Source: an uncultured Chlorobiaceae bacterium | Lineage (GTDB): Bacteria > Bacteroidota > Chlorobiia > Chlorobiales > Chlorobiaceae | Assembly: GCA_903851385.1 (NCBI GenBank) | Contig: CAINOC010000017.1 | Coordinates: 1 to 49,450, forward strand | Reading direction: 5' to 3' | Length of the DNA stretch: 49,450 bases | Shown here: positions 18,597 through 27,398 of the stretch, piece after piece | Layout of the letters: each line of letters starts with the position of its first letter | Numbering within the stretch: position 1 is the first letter of the stretch | Made by a program: the position numbers and the translations under genes | Notes under the pieces: generated by a model | Told to the model about the DNA's origin: nothing | The model's input: the letters and a program-made list of their open reading frames with translations, nothing else | The model's database searches: none

Positions 18597-19580
18597 ATGG
18601 AAGATAATATCATCGGGGCCGCGGCGGCGAAATACGTTTCGCGGGGAAACAAGGCTACTCGAACCGGGTTTGGTGACGCTATGCTTGAAATCGGCCGGGA
18701 GGACAGCTCTGTTGTCGCGTTATGCGCCGATCTGACAGGCTCGTTAAATTTGAATTTGTTTCGTGAGGCTTTTCCTGAGCGTTTTATCCAGACAGGTATT
18801 GCTGAGGCCAACATGATTTCCATGGCTGCCGGCCTTGCCACTACAGGAAAAATACCGGTTGCGGCAAGTTTTGCGGTGTTTGCCACCGGCAGGGTTTTTG
18901 ACCAGATCCGCCAGTCGGTCTGCTATTCGAACCTTAATGTCAAGATATGTGCTTCGCATGCCGGCCTTACGCTTGGTGAGGATGGCGCTACCCACCAGAT
19001 TCTTGAAGATATCGGCCTTATGCGCGGATTGCCGAGAATGACGGTAGTTGTGCCTTGTGATTACAGCGAAACGGTACGGGCCACAAAAGCAGTTATAAAG
19101 CATAATGGCCCTGTGTACCTGCGTTTTGGAAGGCCGAATGTTCCTGATTTTACCCTTGATGATGACGGGTTTGAAATCGGCAAGTCGATCGAGCTTCATC
19201 TCGGCAAGGATGTAACCGTTATTGCCTGCGGCATCATGGTATGGAAAGCCCTTGAAGCCGCCCTTATTCTTGAGAAAGAGGGCGTTGGCGTCAGGGTGAT
19301 CAATATGCATACCATTAAACCTATTGATACGCTGGCCATTGTGCGTGCCGCTAACGATACTGGTGCCATTGTTACGGCTGAAGAACACCAGATGTATAAT
19401 GGACTTGGTGATGCTGTGGCCAATGTCTGTGCCCGTAATATTCCGGTGCCTATAGAGATGGTGGCTGTTGAAGATCAGTTTGGTGAGTCAGGAAAAGCTG
19501 ATGATCTTCTTGAAAAATACAAGTTGACAACAGGAGATATTCTTGAAAAAATTTATCTGGCTCTGCGCAGAAAGAATTGA
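18597..19580 (+). CDS. Transketolase, C-terminal subunit (split enzyme)
   Basis: 327 residues covering the pyrimidine-binding and C-terminal domains. The catalytic glutamate lies in [16 protein letters not shown]. Further family segments are [35 protein letters not shown] and [16 protein letters not shown]. The diphosphate-binding half is absent; it is encoded separately at 37592-38503, 18 kb away, and both are needed for one active site. The enzyme transfers two-carbon units between sugar phosphates in the pentose phosphate interconversions. The ATG at 18597 follows GGAAG at very short spacing. A relation to 1-deoxyxylulose-5-phosphate synthase is possible but the segments fit transketolase better. 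Confidence 0.92.
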   Translation: MEDNIIGAAAAKYVSRGNKATRTGFGDAMLEIGREDSSVVALCADLTGSLNLNLFREAFPERFIQTGIAEANMISMAAGLATTGKIPVAASFAVFATGRVFDQIRQSVCYSNLNVKICASHAGLTLGEDGATHQILEDIGLMRGLPRMTVVVPCDYSETVRATKAVIKHNGPVYLRFGRPNVPDFTLDDDGFEIGKSIELHLGKDVTVIACGIMVWKALEAALILEKEGVGVRVINMHTIKPIDTLAIVRAANDTGAIVTAEEHQMYNGLGDAVANVCARNIPVPIEMVAVEDQFGESGKADDLLEKYKLTTGDILEKIYLALRRKN

Positions 19581-19650
19581 ATGCACGGATCTATGCTCGC
19601 GAAAAGGATGATAAGGGATTGACAATTTTTTAACGCAGGGGATATAAGCT

Positions 19651-19986
19651 ATGGCAATGCCTAATTTTGGTGATATGATGAAGCAGATCCAGCAGGCTGG
19701 TGAAAAGATGCAGGATGTGCAGAAACAGCTCGAAAAGATCGTGGCCTATGGAGAGGCTGGAGGCGGGATGGTAAAGGTCAGCGTCAGCGGAAAGCAGAAA
19801 GTGCTCAGTCTCTCTATTGATCCTGATATTATGGATGACGCGGAAATGGTTCAGGACCTTGTGCTGGCTGCCGTGAACAATGCGCTTGAGGAGGCTGCAA
19901 AACTTGCTCAGGAAGAGATATCCCGGGCGACCGGGGGGATGATCAATCCTGCCGATATGCTCAAAAACCTGAATCTCGGTAAATAG
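19651..19986 (+). CDS. ybaB: YbaB/EbfC nucleoid-associated protein
   Basis: 111 residues. It begins [20 protein letters not shown], has a central helix [20 protein letters not shown] and ends in the YbaB dimerisation fold. The family binds DNA as a dimer and commonly sits directly upstream of recR, as it does here with a 6-base gap. A good ribosome-binding site (CAGGGGA) precedes the ATG. Confidence 0.95.
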   Translation: MAMPNFGDMMKQIQQAGEKMQDVQKQLEKIVAYGEAGGGMVKVSVSGKQKVLSLSIDPDIMDDAEMVQDLVLAAVNNALEEAAKLAQEEISRATGGMINPADMLKNLNLGK

Positions 19987-19992
19987 CACTCC

Positions 19993-20607
19993 ATGCATTA
20001 TAGCTCAGTCTCTATTGAAGCTCTTATTGATGAATTTGCAAAACTTCCCGGTGTAGGTCGCAAAACCGCCCAGCGACTTGCGATGCATATACTGCATGAG
20101 CCGAGAAGTGAGGCGGCAAAGCTGGCTGACGCCCTGCTTGAAGTAAAAGACAAGGTTATTCGCTGTTCCATTTGCCAGAATGTTACCGATAGAGGTGCAG
20201 ATCCCTGTGCTGTATGTACCAGCAGGGCGCGCGACCGTTCGGTGATTTGCGTGGTGGAATCGCCGGTTGATATGCTCGCTTTTGAGAAAACCGGGTACTA
20301 TAAAGGGCTCTATCATGTGCTTCACGGCGTCATTTCGCCCCTTGACGGTATAGGCCCCGATGATATCAAGGTTCGCGAACTGATTGCCCGGATTTCCGCC
20401 CATGACCCTTCGGAAGTCAAAGAGGTTGTGCTTGCACTGAATCCAACTATTGAGGGCGAAACTACAGCCCTCTACCTCAGCAAACTTCTCAAGCCTCTCG
20501 GTATACTGGTTACAAAAATAGCACGGGGGATACCTGTAGGAGCGGAGCTTGAGTTTATTGATGAAGCAACCCTTTCGCGGGCTATGGAAGGGCGTTCCGC
20601 TGTTTAG
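19993..20607 (+). CDS. recR: Recombination protein RecR
   Basis: 204 residues, typical length. A helix-hairpin-helix ([17 protein letters not shown], from residue 16) is followed by a four-cysteine zinc finger (C58, C61, C72, C75). A Toprim domain then begins [15 protein letters not shown], with the conserved [15 protein letters not shown] segment. RecR works with RecO and RecF in loading RecA at gaps. It is co-transcribed with ybaB and probably with the downstream desaturase gene, 23 bases away. Confidence 0.97.
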   Translation: MHYSSVSIEALIDEFAKLPGVGRKTAQRLAMHILHEPRSEAAKLADALLEVKDKVIRCSICQNVTDRGADPCAVCTSRARDRSVICVVESPVDMLAFEKTGYYKGLYHVLHGVISPLDGIGPDDIKVRELIARISAHDPSEVKEVVLALNPTIEGETTALYLSKLLKPLGILVTKIARGIPVGAELEFIDEATLSRAMEGRSAV

Positions 20608-20630
20608 CAATTCTGTTTTAATTCCACAAT

Positions 20631-22019
20631 ATGAGTTCAGAAAAAAATACAGTCTTGATCCTGGGCGGAGGCTTGGCCGGTTTGACCGCTGCCAAGCGGT
20701 TGACGGATAAAGGGTTTCAGGTCAAGGTGCTTGAAAAAAGAGATATTTTCGGAGGGAAGGTCTCCTCGTGGAAAGATGATGAAGGAGACTGGATTGAATC
20801 CGGTACGCACTGCTTTTTTGGAGCCTACACCGTGCTCTATGATCTTTTGAAGGAGATCAAAACCGATCATGCCGTTGTGTGGAAAGAGCACCAGCTGACC
20901 TATACTCTTACTGGGGGAAAGCGTTTCACCTTCAATACCTGGGACCTGCCCAGTCCGCTTCATCTGCTGCCGGCGATTGCGAAAAACGGCTATTTTACCT
21001 TTGGCGAAATGGCGGCTTTTTCGAAATCGCTTATTCCGTTGGCACTGCAAAAGGATCAGTATGCGCCGACACAGGACCACCTGACTTTTGCTGAATGGGC
21101 GGAACAGAAAAAATTCGGGCGTCGCCTGATGGATAAAATGTTCCGTCCGATGGCGTTGGCCCTGAAGTTTATCCCCCCGGAAGAGATATCAGCCAAAATA
21201 ATCCTTGATGTTACCGAGACCTTTTACCGCCTTCCCCGGTCATCCTGTATGGGGTTTCTGAAAGGGGCGCCCCAGGAGTATATCCATCAGCCGCTGCTTG
21301 ACTATTCGGCGTCGAAAGGTGCTGTTTTCAAAAACAGGACAGCTGTCGATGAGCTGCTCTATGACGGGGGTGAAATAAAAGGTGTTCAGCTGCGGAACGG
21401 TGAAATACTGACGGCTGACTACTATCTTTGTGCGCTTCCGATTCATAACCTGAACAGGGTGCTGCCGGAGAGCCTGAAAAAACATGACCGGTTTTTCGGT
21501 GGACTTGCTAATCTTGATGCTGTTCCGGTGATTTCCGTTCAGATATGGTACGATCGGGAAATCGCCACGGATGATAACGTGCTTTTCTCTCCTGATGGGG
21601 TTATTCCGGTCTATGCAAACCTTGCACAAACGACACCTGATTACCGTACGCTCAGAGGTATGCCTTTCAGCGGTAAAACCCGCTTTGAGTTCTGCGTGGC
21701 ACCGGCAAAAAACCTCATGGGACTTTCCACGGAGGAGATTATCCGTCAGGTTGATCTCAGTGTGAGAAACTGCTATCCCGAAACCTCACGCGGGGCTAAG
21801 ATTTTGAAATCAACCCTGGTAAAAATTCCTCACTCTGTCTATGCGCCGACACCTTTCATGGAGCAGTATCGGCCAACCCAGACAACCCCGGTTCGCAATC
21901 TTTTCCTTGCAGGTGGATTTTCCCGCCAGCTCTATTACGATTCAATGGGTGGAGCAGTGATGAGCGCAAACCTTGCTGTGGACGGTATAGTGAAGGAGGC
22001 AAACTTGAAGAATTGCTGA
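20631..22019 (+). CDS. crtQ: Plant-type carotenoid desaturase, probably zeta-carotene desaturase CrtQ
   Basis: 462 residues. The N-terminal FAD-binding Rossmann motif is [14 protein letters not shown] (from residue 11), then [16 protein letters not shown]. The segments DGDWIESG-like ([16 protein letters not shown]), [18 protein letters not shown] and [13 protein letters not shown] match the CrtP/CrtQ type rather than bacterial CrtI. The GGKVSSW and EYIHQP segments look closer to CrtQ. The C-terminus [22 protein letters not shown] is the FAD-closing motif. Green sulfur bacteria make lycopene through CrtP, CrtQ and CrtH. I cannot exclude CrtP or another member of this amine-oxidase family. Confidence 0.78.
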   Translation: MSSEKNTVLILGGGLAGLTAAKRLTDKGFQVKVLEKRDIFGGKVSSWKDDEGDWIESGTHCFFGAYTVLYDLLKEIKTDHAVVWKEHQLTYTLTGGKRFTFNTWDLPSPLHLLPAIAKNGYFTFGEMAAFSKSLIPLALQKDQYAPTQDHLTFAEWAEQKKFGRRLMDKMFRPMALALKFIPPEEISAKIILDVTETFYRLPRSSCMGFLKGAPQEYIHQPLLDYSASKGAVFKNRTAVDELLYDGGEIKGVQLRNGEILTADYYLCALPIHNLNRVLPESLKKHDRFFGGLANLDAVPVISVQIWYDREIATDDNVLFSPDGVIPVYANLAQTTPDYRTLRGMPFSGKTRFEFCVAPAKNLMGLSTEEIIRQVDLSVRNCYPETSRGAKILKSTLVKIPHSVYAPTPFMEQYRPTQTTPVRNLFLAGGFSRQLYYDSMGGAVMSANLAVDGIVKEANLKNC

Positions 22020-22059
22020 TGGAGTTCCCGGACTCCAGCAAGCAACTAATCTGGTGCCA

Positions 22060-22278
22060 TTAATCGCTTTGCGTGGTAAATGGAGACAATAATTCGTGAA
22101 TATTTTCATCAGCGAATTCTGGGGCAATTCTTCCGATATAAGGGAACTCTGTAAGCTTCATTACGGATCGCTTGACAGATTTTGCCCACTTTCTTGCAGC
22201 ACCGGGTTTGTCGACAGAAATAAAACGTACAGTATCCTCAATCTGATGGACCACATATGCTGTAAATTCGATAATCAC
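22060..22278 (-). pseudogene. RelE/ParE-family toxin, C-terminally truncated
   Basis: From a GTG at 22278 the frame encodes 72 residues: MIIEFTAYVVHQIEDTVRFI, then SVDKPGAARKWAKSVKRSVM and FPYIGRIAPEFADENIHELL. This matches the first two thirds of RelE/ParE toxins (D.P.AA..W, P..GR..PE). The C-terminal strands with the usual RIIY and H.R residues are missing, replaced by SPFTTQSD and a stop. The GTG overlaps the stop of an upstream frameshifted antitoxin frame. The locus is probably inactive. Confidence 0.65.
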
Positions 22279-22441
22279 TACTTGTCTGCTTGAGCAATGA
22301 TTTTTTCAAGCGAGGCAAAAACTTCTTTTACATACTGATATTGTTTCCGAAATCGGATAATTCAGTAACATTTTTTGCCTGAATTGTTTTTATGGCATTT
22401 TTACACGGATATGGGTTAGTAGTTAACATTAAATCGCTCAT
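22278..22441 (-). pseudogene. Frameshifted antitoxin gene upstream of the broken toxin
   Basis: An ATG at 22441 opens a frame reading MSDLMLTTNPYPCKNAIKTI and then QAKNVTELSDFGNNISM before a stop. One base out of phase, the sequence continues QYQYVKEVFASLEKIIAQADK and stops with a TAG that overlaps the toxin start by one base. The total of 164 bases is not a multiple of three. The simplest reading is one small antitoxin gene with a single frameshift near the FG codons. The family is not recognised. Confidence 0.5.
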
Positions 22442-22489
22442 AGCGGAATCCAATCGCCTGATAAGCTTATGAGATTCCAATGGCGAAAC

Positions 22490-22741
22490 TTACAGCTCTT
22501 CTAAGTCAGCATCTTCAAAGCCATGTTTTATCTCACTATTATCCTTGAAGCTCCCGCACCAGGCCTTATGATCAACTTCAGGCCATACTCCTTTATTCAA
22601 CATCGCGTTAAAGTCATCTCCATGCTTATGATGTTGCTGCAAGGGCACCATAGATGGTGATTTCATACGGCACTGCCCCATTTCATTATTGTATTCCGGA
22701 AATGAGAAGTAGTGCTCACAAGCTTCACATACTATTTCCAT
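22490..22741 (-). CDS. Small four-cysteine protein, putative metal-binding, unknown function
   Basis: 83 residues starting MEIVCEACEHYFSFPEYNNE, with GQCRMKSPSMVPLQ and VWPEVDHKAWCGSFKDN. Cysteines C5, C8, C24 and C62 are arranged CxxC...C...C. This is a recurring pattern in small hypothetical proteins (CxxC, GxCrrxxP, WCGxF) and suggests one zinc or iron site. There is no ribosome-binding site of note. It shares a strand with the broken TA pair but is 49 bases upstream of it. Function unknown. Confidence 0.65.
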   Translation of the reverse strand: MEIVCEACEHYFSFPEYNNEMGQCRMKSPSMVPLQQHHKHGDDFNAMLNKGVWPEVDHKAWCGSFKDNSEIKHGFEDADLEEL

Positions 22742-23284
22742 TGATAATACGTCTTGTTTTTTTGTTAAGCTGTCTGTTACCTCAATTTTTTAACCTTGAT
22801 TTTGCGTACTACATTTTCGTCAATGGTAAAGCTCCTGCTCCCTCATCCAACTTATAGTTCAACACCGCGTCATCTATTCAATCTATCGATGATAACAAAA
22901 GGTTTTATATGTAAAAAGTATATATAATTGTCAGAATTTCAAAGATGTGTTTTTAGTGGCTTATCATTTCCACACTATCTCATGATCATTTTCCTTCAAT
23001 CCGGGGTCTCTTGAATATTCGGATTACACAACTTTATCTGGTAAGCCGATCGGACTTGCCTCGCGGGTAGGTCGATATACCTGCGCTGTCATGCTGTTTG
23101 GGAAAGCGAAGAAGTCAAACGGTGCACCAGTGTAGATGATAAGCTTGCTTCTCTTTGCACAACTGCAGACGTAATGAATAGATGTTTCCTCGAACTATCG
23201 ATTTCTCGGTTGAAATTTCTCTTTAGTTTTCTTCTGGAATTCTTATCTTCAATTCCCTGCTTCGATTCAGTAAATTGACAGCAT
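22742..23284. other. Intergenic region upstream of the tRNA genes
   Basis: About 540 bases with no supportable protein gene. It should contain the promoter for the tRNA-Arg/tRNA-Pro transcript. A segment around 23037-23160 is relatively GC-rich (GGTAAGCCGATCGGACTTGC region) but I cannot assign it. Confidence 0.4.
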
Positions 23285-23357
23285 GCCCTTGTAGCTCAGT
23301 GGATAGAGCAGTAGTTTCCGAAACTAAAGGTCGGCAGTTCAAGTCTGCCCAAGGGCA
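23285..23357 (+). tRNA. tRNA-Arg (anticodon CCG)
   Basis: 73 bases. The acceptor arms GCCCTTG and CAAGGGC pair perfectly, the D stem is GCTC/GAGC, and the T arm is GGCAG-TTCAAGT-CTGCC. The anticodon loop is TTCCGAA, with CCG at 23318-23320. The first pair of the anticodon stem (G27 with A43) is mismatched. The CCA end is not encoded. Confidence 0.95.
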
Positions 23358-23373
23358 CAGATAAGAGGCATTT

Positions 23374-23446
23374 CGGGGTGTGGCTCAGTTGGTAGAGTGC
23401 TGCGTTCGGGACGCAGAGGTCGTGGGTTCGAATCCCGCCACCCCGA
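23374..23446 (+). tRNA. tRNA-Pro (anticodon CGG)
   Basis: 73 bases. The acceptor arms are CGGGGTG and CACCCCG, the D stem is GCTC/GAGT, the anticodon stem CTGCG/CGCAG and the loop TTCGGGA, with CGG at 23407-23409. The T arm is GTGGG-TTCGAAT-CCCGC. CCA is not encoded. It lies 16 bases after tRNA-Arg and is probably on the same transcript. Confidence 0.96.
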
Positions 23447-23452
23447 CACCAG

Positions 23453-23486
23453 AGGCGATTACGGCAAGTTCCGTGGTCGCCTTTTT
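23453..23486 (+). terminator. Rho-independent terminator after the tRNA pair
   Basis: The outer arms AGGCGA/TCGCCT and inner arms ACGG/CCGT surround the loop CAAGTT, followed by five T residues. It begins 6 bases after tRNA-Pro. Confidence 0.85.
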
Positions 23487-23626
23487 CCGTTTTAAGGCCT
23501 TCAGTTGTTTTCAACTCTTTTCTCGCAATACTCCTTCCGGTTACTTTTTGTGAGCGTTTTACCCTCTTTATTTGTTGCTGTCATTAACGATGCTTGTGCT
23601 TTTGTCTGGCTAAAAGTGACATCACA

Positions 23627-26188
23627 ATGAAAAATGCAATAACTCCGGTTGGATTTGTCGGCCTCTCAGAAGCAGAAGTTGCTGAACTACTGGCGAGGGA
23701 TGGCAGTAATGAGTTGCCATCAGCTGGGAAACGGAGCTTTTTTTCTACCGCCTTTGAGGTTATTCGTGAACCGATGCTGCTGCTGCTGGTTTCGTGCGGA
23801 GCAGTCTATCTGGTTCTTGGCGATGTACAGGAGGCGCTTATGCTTCTTGGTTTTGTGTTTTTTGTGATGGGATTGACCCTCTATCAGGAACGAAAAACAG
23901 AAAATGCCCTTGAAGCGCTAAGGGATCTTTCAAGCCCCCGTGCCCTGGTTATCAGGGATGGTACTGAGCGGCGTATTGCCGGTCGAGAGGTGGTGCAGGG
24001 GGATATTATTATTGTCAATGAGGGCGATCGGGTTCCTGCGGATGCTCGTCTTCTCTCCTGCCTCAATCTTTCAGTTGATGAATCTTTATTAACTGGTGAA
24101 TCTGTTCCGGTCAGAAAATCCGATAATGAAACGGATGGTACAGAGGTGCATCCTGGCGGAGATGATTTTCCTTTCATCTACTCTGGAACCCTTGTTGTTC
24201 AGGGGCAGGGGATTGCCCGTGTTACAGCAACCGGTATCAGGAGTGAAATCGGGAAAATCGGAAAAGTTTTGCAGGCTGTTGAGACGGAAAAGACCCCGTT
24301 GCAGCAGGAAACAGGGGTATGGGTTCGTAATCTGGCTTTTGTCGGGCTTTTCTTATGCGTTGTGGTGATTGTATTCTATAGTCTCAGCCGCGGTGATCTT
24401 CTTAACGGAATTCTTGCAGGGATTACCCTTGCCATGTCAATTCTTCCTGAAGAGCTGCCTGTTGTTCTGATGATTTTTCTTGCCCTTGGGGCATGGCGCA
24501 TGTCAAAAAAACAGGTGCTTGCGCGACGTATGCCGGCGATTGAAGCACTCGGTTCGGCGACTGTGCTTTGTGTTGACAAAACAGGTACGCTCACCATGAA
24601 CCGTATGACGGTAAGTAAACTCTTTGCCAGGGGCGATGTTATTGCTCTTGGACCGGATCTGCACGGCTCTATGCCTGAAGGCTTTCATGAACTTCTTGAA
24701 TTCAGTATTCTGGCAAGTCAGCTTGATCCTTTTGATCCTATGGAAAAGGCAATCAGGCAGACAGGGAGTGACTATCTCCGTGAGAGTGAGCATCTGCACC
24801 ATGATTGGACGCTTGTGCATGAATATCCTTTATCGAAAGAGCTGCTTTCACTCTCCCGTGTATGGAAATCATCGGATAGAGAAGAGTATGTGATTGCTGC
24901 TAAAGGGGCTCCTGAGGCAATCATTGATCTTTGTCATTTTGATGCCGGGCAGATAGAGCTTTTGTCAACTCATATCAGTGATATGGCCGATAAGGGTTTA
25001 CGGGTGCTGGGTGTGGCAAGGGCTCACAGTCAACAGCCATTATTACCTGAAAAGCAGCATGATTTTGTCTTTGAATTTCTTGGTCTTATCGGCCTGGCTG
25101 ATCCGGTGAGGCCTACGGTGCCATCTGCCATTGCCGAATGCTATAGTGCTGGAATTCGTGTAATCATGATTACCGGTGATTATCCTGGGACAGCTCGCAA
25201 TATTGCCCGCCAAATTGGGCTTAAGGGTGCTGATAAGGTTGTAACAGGCACTGAAATCGAGAGGATGCCGGACATAGAGCTCAAGGAAAGGATTAATGAC
25301 GTGAATATTTTTGCAAGGGTTGTGCCTGAACAGAAATTGCGGCTTGTCTCGGCATTCAAGGCAAATGGGGAAATTGTTGCGATGACAGGAGATGGAGTGA
25401 ATGATGCTCCAGCGTTGAAAGCTGCCAACATTGGAATAGCTATGGGAGGACGGGGAACTGATGTTGCCAGGGAGTCATCGTCACTGGTGCTCCTTGATGA
25501 TGATTTTTCTTCTATTGTGCAGGCGGTGAGGATTGGACGCAGGATTTTTGACAATATCAGAAAAGCCATGGCCTATACTCTGGCGGTTCATGTGCCTATT
25601 GCAGGGATGCTGCTCTTTCCCGTGCTATTTAACTTTCCGCTTGTTCTGTTGCCGGCACATATCGCTTTTCTTGAACTCATCATTGATCCGGCCTGTTCAA
25701 TTGTTTTTGAAGCTGAAGAGGAGGAAAAAGATGTTATGAGGCGTCCTCCCCGTAACTCCCGTGAGCCCCTGTTCAGTCGTCAAACGGTAGCTGTAAGTAT
25801 CATACAGGGCGTTGTTGTTCTTGGTGTTGTTCTCGGTGTTTATTTGTATTCCCGCTACGAGGGGTACAGTGAACCAGAGGTGCGGGCATTGACATTTACA
25901 ACGATGATTTTTTCAAATCTTGCCCTGATTTTGACTAACCGGTCTTGGAGCCGCACATTTATCGCAACACTGCGTTTTTCCAATTATGCGTTGCTGCCGT
26001 TACTCTTAGGTGCGGTTCTTTTGCTTGCGATTGTGCTTTATGTTCCCTTTTTTGTCACGTTATTCAAGTTTTCCGGTCTCCATCCCCTTGATCTTGGTGT
26101 TTGTCTTCTTGCCGGTCTTGGAAGTGTGCTCTGGTTTGAGGCACTGAAATGGTTTGGCTTTTTTAGAAATAACACCCAGGCAGGGTGA
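23627..26188 (+). CDS. P-type cation-transporting ATPase (P2-like)
   Basis: 853 residues from the ATG at 23627; an in-frame TTG at 23594 is less likely. Visible features are the N-terminal cation-ATPase domain (SEAEVAELLARDGSNELP), the TGES actuator motif (156-159) and a transmembrane ion-site motif PEELP (274-278). The phosphorylated aspartate is D317 in DKTGTLTMN, and the hinge is TGDGVNDAPALKAANIGIAMG. The C-terminal membrane domain includes FLELIIDPACSIVFEAEEEE. The family pumps Ca2+, Mn2+ or other cations across the inner membrane. The substrate cannot be decided, since the usual Ca-pump residues are altered (PEELP rather than PEGLP). It is convergent with the next gene, one base apart. 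Confidence 0.92.
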   Translation: MKNAITPVGFVGLSEAEVAELLARDGSNELPSAGKRSFFSTAFEVIREPMLLLLVSCGAVYLVLGDVQEALMLLGFVFFVMGLTLYQERKTENALEALRDLSSPRALVIRDGTERRIAGREVVQGDIIIVNEGDRVPADARLLSCLNLSVDESLLTGESVPVRKSDNETDGTEVHPGGDDFPFIYSGTLVVQGQGIARVTATGIRSEIGKIGKVLQAVETEKTPLQQETGVWVRNLAFVGLFLCVVVIVFYSLSRGDLLNGILAGITLAMSILPEELPVVLMIFLALGAWRMSKKQVLARRMPAIEALGSATVLCVDKTGTLTMNRMTVSKLFARGDVIALGPDLHGSMPEGFHELLEFSILASQLDPFDPMEKAIRQTGSDYLRESEHLHHDWTLVHEYPLSKELLSLSRVWKSSDREEYVIAAKGAPEAIIDLCHFDAGQIELLSTHISDMADKGLRVLGVARAHSQQPLLPEKQHDFVFEFLGLIGLADPVRPTVPSAIAECYSAGIRVIMITGDYPGTARNIARQIGLKGADKVVTGTEIERMPDIELKERINDVNIFARVVPEQKLRLVSAFKANGEIVAMTGDGVNDAPALKAANIGIAMGGRGTDVARESSSLVLLDDDFSSIVQAVRIGRRIFDNIRKAMAYTLAVHVPIAGMLLFPVLFNFPLVLLPAHIAFLELIIDPACSIVFEAEEEEKDVMRRPPRNSREPLFSRQTVAVSIIQGVVVLGVVLGVYLYSRYEGYSEPEVRALTFTTMIFSNLALILTNRSWSRTFIATLRFSNYALLPLLLGAVLLLAIVLYVPFFVTLFKFSGLHPLDLGVCLLAGLGSVLWFEALKWFGFFRNNTQAG

Positions 26189-26189
26189 G

Positions 26190-27269
26190 CTACTGCGCAA
26201 TGTCTGCATTCAACAGGAGCGGCAGGTGGTCGGAGTACCCGCCTTTATATTTTCTTTTTTCATAGGTTGCATAGGGCTTTTTACCGGAGTTGTCCAGCAT
26301 TTTTGAAAACGAGAAGCAGCGGAAGGCATTGTCCCGGGCATAAAGGCCTTTGTTGTCGAGCATGCCGGAGGAGAGGAGAATCTGGTCGATGTGCTGCCAC
26401 TTGTTATGGAAGGAGAAACTGCCAATTCCCTCATAGCCGCTCCAGCAGTTGTAGAGAAACTCCCTGCCGTTTGCTTTAACCTTTGCAGCATCATCTGTTG
26501 AGCCAAGCACCTCTTTCAATGAGCGATTTTCGGGCTCGTCGTTGAAATCGCCCATGACAATGATGTCGGATGAAGGGTTTTTGACACGCAGGCTGTCGAG
26601 AATATGCCTTGTCACTGTTGCTGCCGAAATCCGCTTGCGTTCCGTCCACTCGGTATCGAAGGAGCGTGAGGGCCAGTGGTTCAGGATAACGTGAAACGGG
26701 TGGCCTGAAGCAGAAAATCCGGCGACGATGATTTTTCTTGTTGGCCTGCCATCCATTGGTACGCTGTACGCTTTCGATGCTATAGGACGAAGCGTTTGCG
26801 GGTTATAGGCCAGAGCAACATCGATACCTCTCGGGTCAGACGATTCATAGTATATGGATTTGTACCTGATGCCGCTTATCGGCTCGAGTGCCCCCTTAAA
26901 GACACGCTCGTTCTCAACTTCCGCAAACGCAACGATGTCTGGATACTTTCTGTAGTTGGGGTGCGCCTTTATTGCCGAAAGGGTATGGCGAATGCGCATC
27001 TGTTTCAGGAGGAGTTTCTTTTCTGTCCAGTTCATGCTCCCTTCAGGAGTGAAGTCATCGTCGTCAGTTGCCGGATCGTCTGCGGGATCAAAAAGATTCT
27101 CAACATTCCACCACATAAAAAGCACTGTTTTTTCAGGCCTTGGATTGCCTGTGGCAGAGCTGGAAAAGCTAAATGCTATGCTGAAAAAGAGCAAAGCTGT
27201 CTTGACCCATCGAGTCGTCTCAAGCGCAACCTTGGACTTAAACCCACTGCGGAAAGTTTTTGGTTCCAT
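26190..27269 (-). CDS. Exported endonuclease/exonuclease/phosphatase-family protein
   Basis: 359 residues from the ATG at 27269; two further in-frame starts lie upstream. A basic N-terminus, then VKTALLFFSIAFSFSSSATG, looks like a signal peptide. The EEP-fold motifs are in order: FMWWNVENLFDP, VAFAEVENERV, VILNHWPSRSF, IIVMGDFNDEPEN and a terminal GGYSDHLPLLL. These supply the metal-binding Asp, Glu and His residues of DNase I-like hydrolases. The substrate may be nucleic acid or a phosphoester; the sequence does not say. The stop lies one base from that of the convergent ATPase gene. Confidence 0.85.
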   Translation of the reverse strand: MEPKTFRSGFKSKVALETTRWVKTALLFFSIAFSFSSSATGNPRPEKTVLFMWWNVENLFDPADDPATDDDDFTPEGSMNWTEKKLLLKQMRIRHTLSAIKAHPNYRKYPDIVAFAEVENERVFKGALEPISGIRYKSIYYESSDPRGIDVALAYNPQTLRPIASKAYSVPMDGRPTRKIIVAGFSASGHPFHVILNHWPSRSFDTEWTERKRISAATVTRHILDSLRVKNPSSDIIVMGDFNDEPENRSLKEVLGSTDDAAKVKANGREFLYNCWSGYEGIGSFSFHNKWQHIDQILLSSGMLDNKGLYARDNAFRCFSFSKMLDNSGKKPYATYEKRKYKGGYSDHLPLLLNADIAQ

Positions 27270-27398
27270 ATTACCCATATAATACGCACTTATAGGGCAA
27301 GTTCCCAAATTAATCCAATAGGTTTACGCGACTTTTAGCTAAGGAGTTTTGGGCTAGTTCTCAGGTTTATAGCGATACTCGATGTTTTCAAGATTTCC

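Noticed and set aside
23594-23626. TTG start adding 11 residues to the P-type ATPase
   Set aside because: The extension (beginning with a Cys-rich stretch) is not expected for the family, and an ATG follows at 23627.
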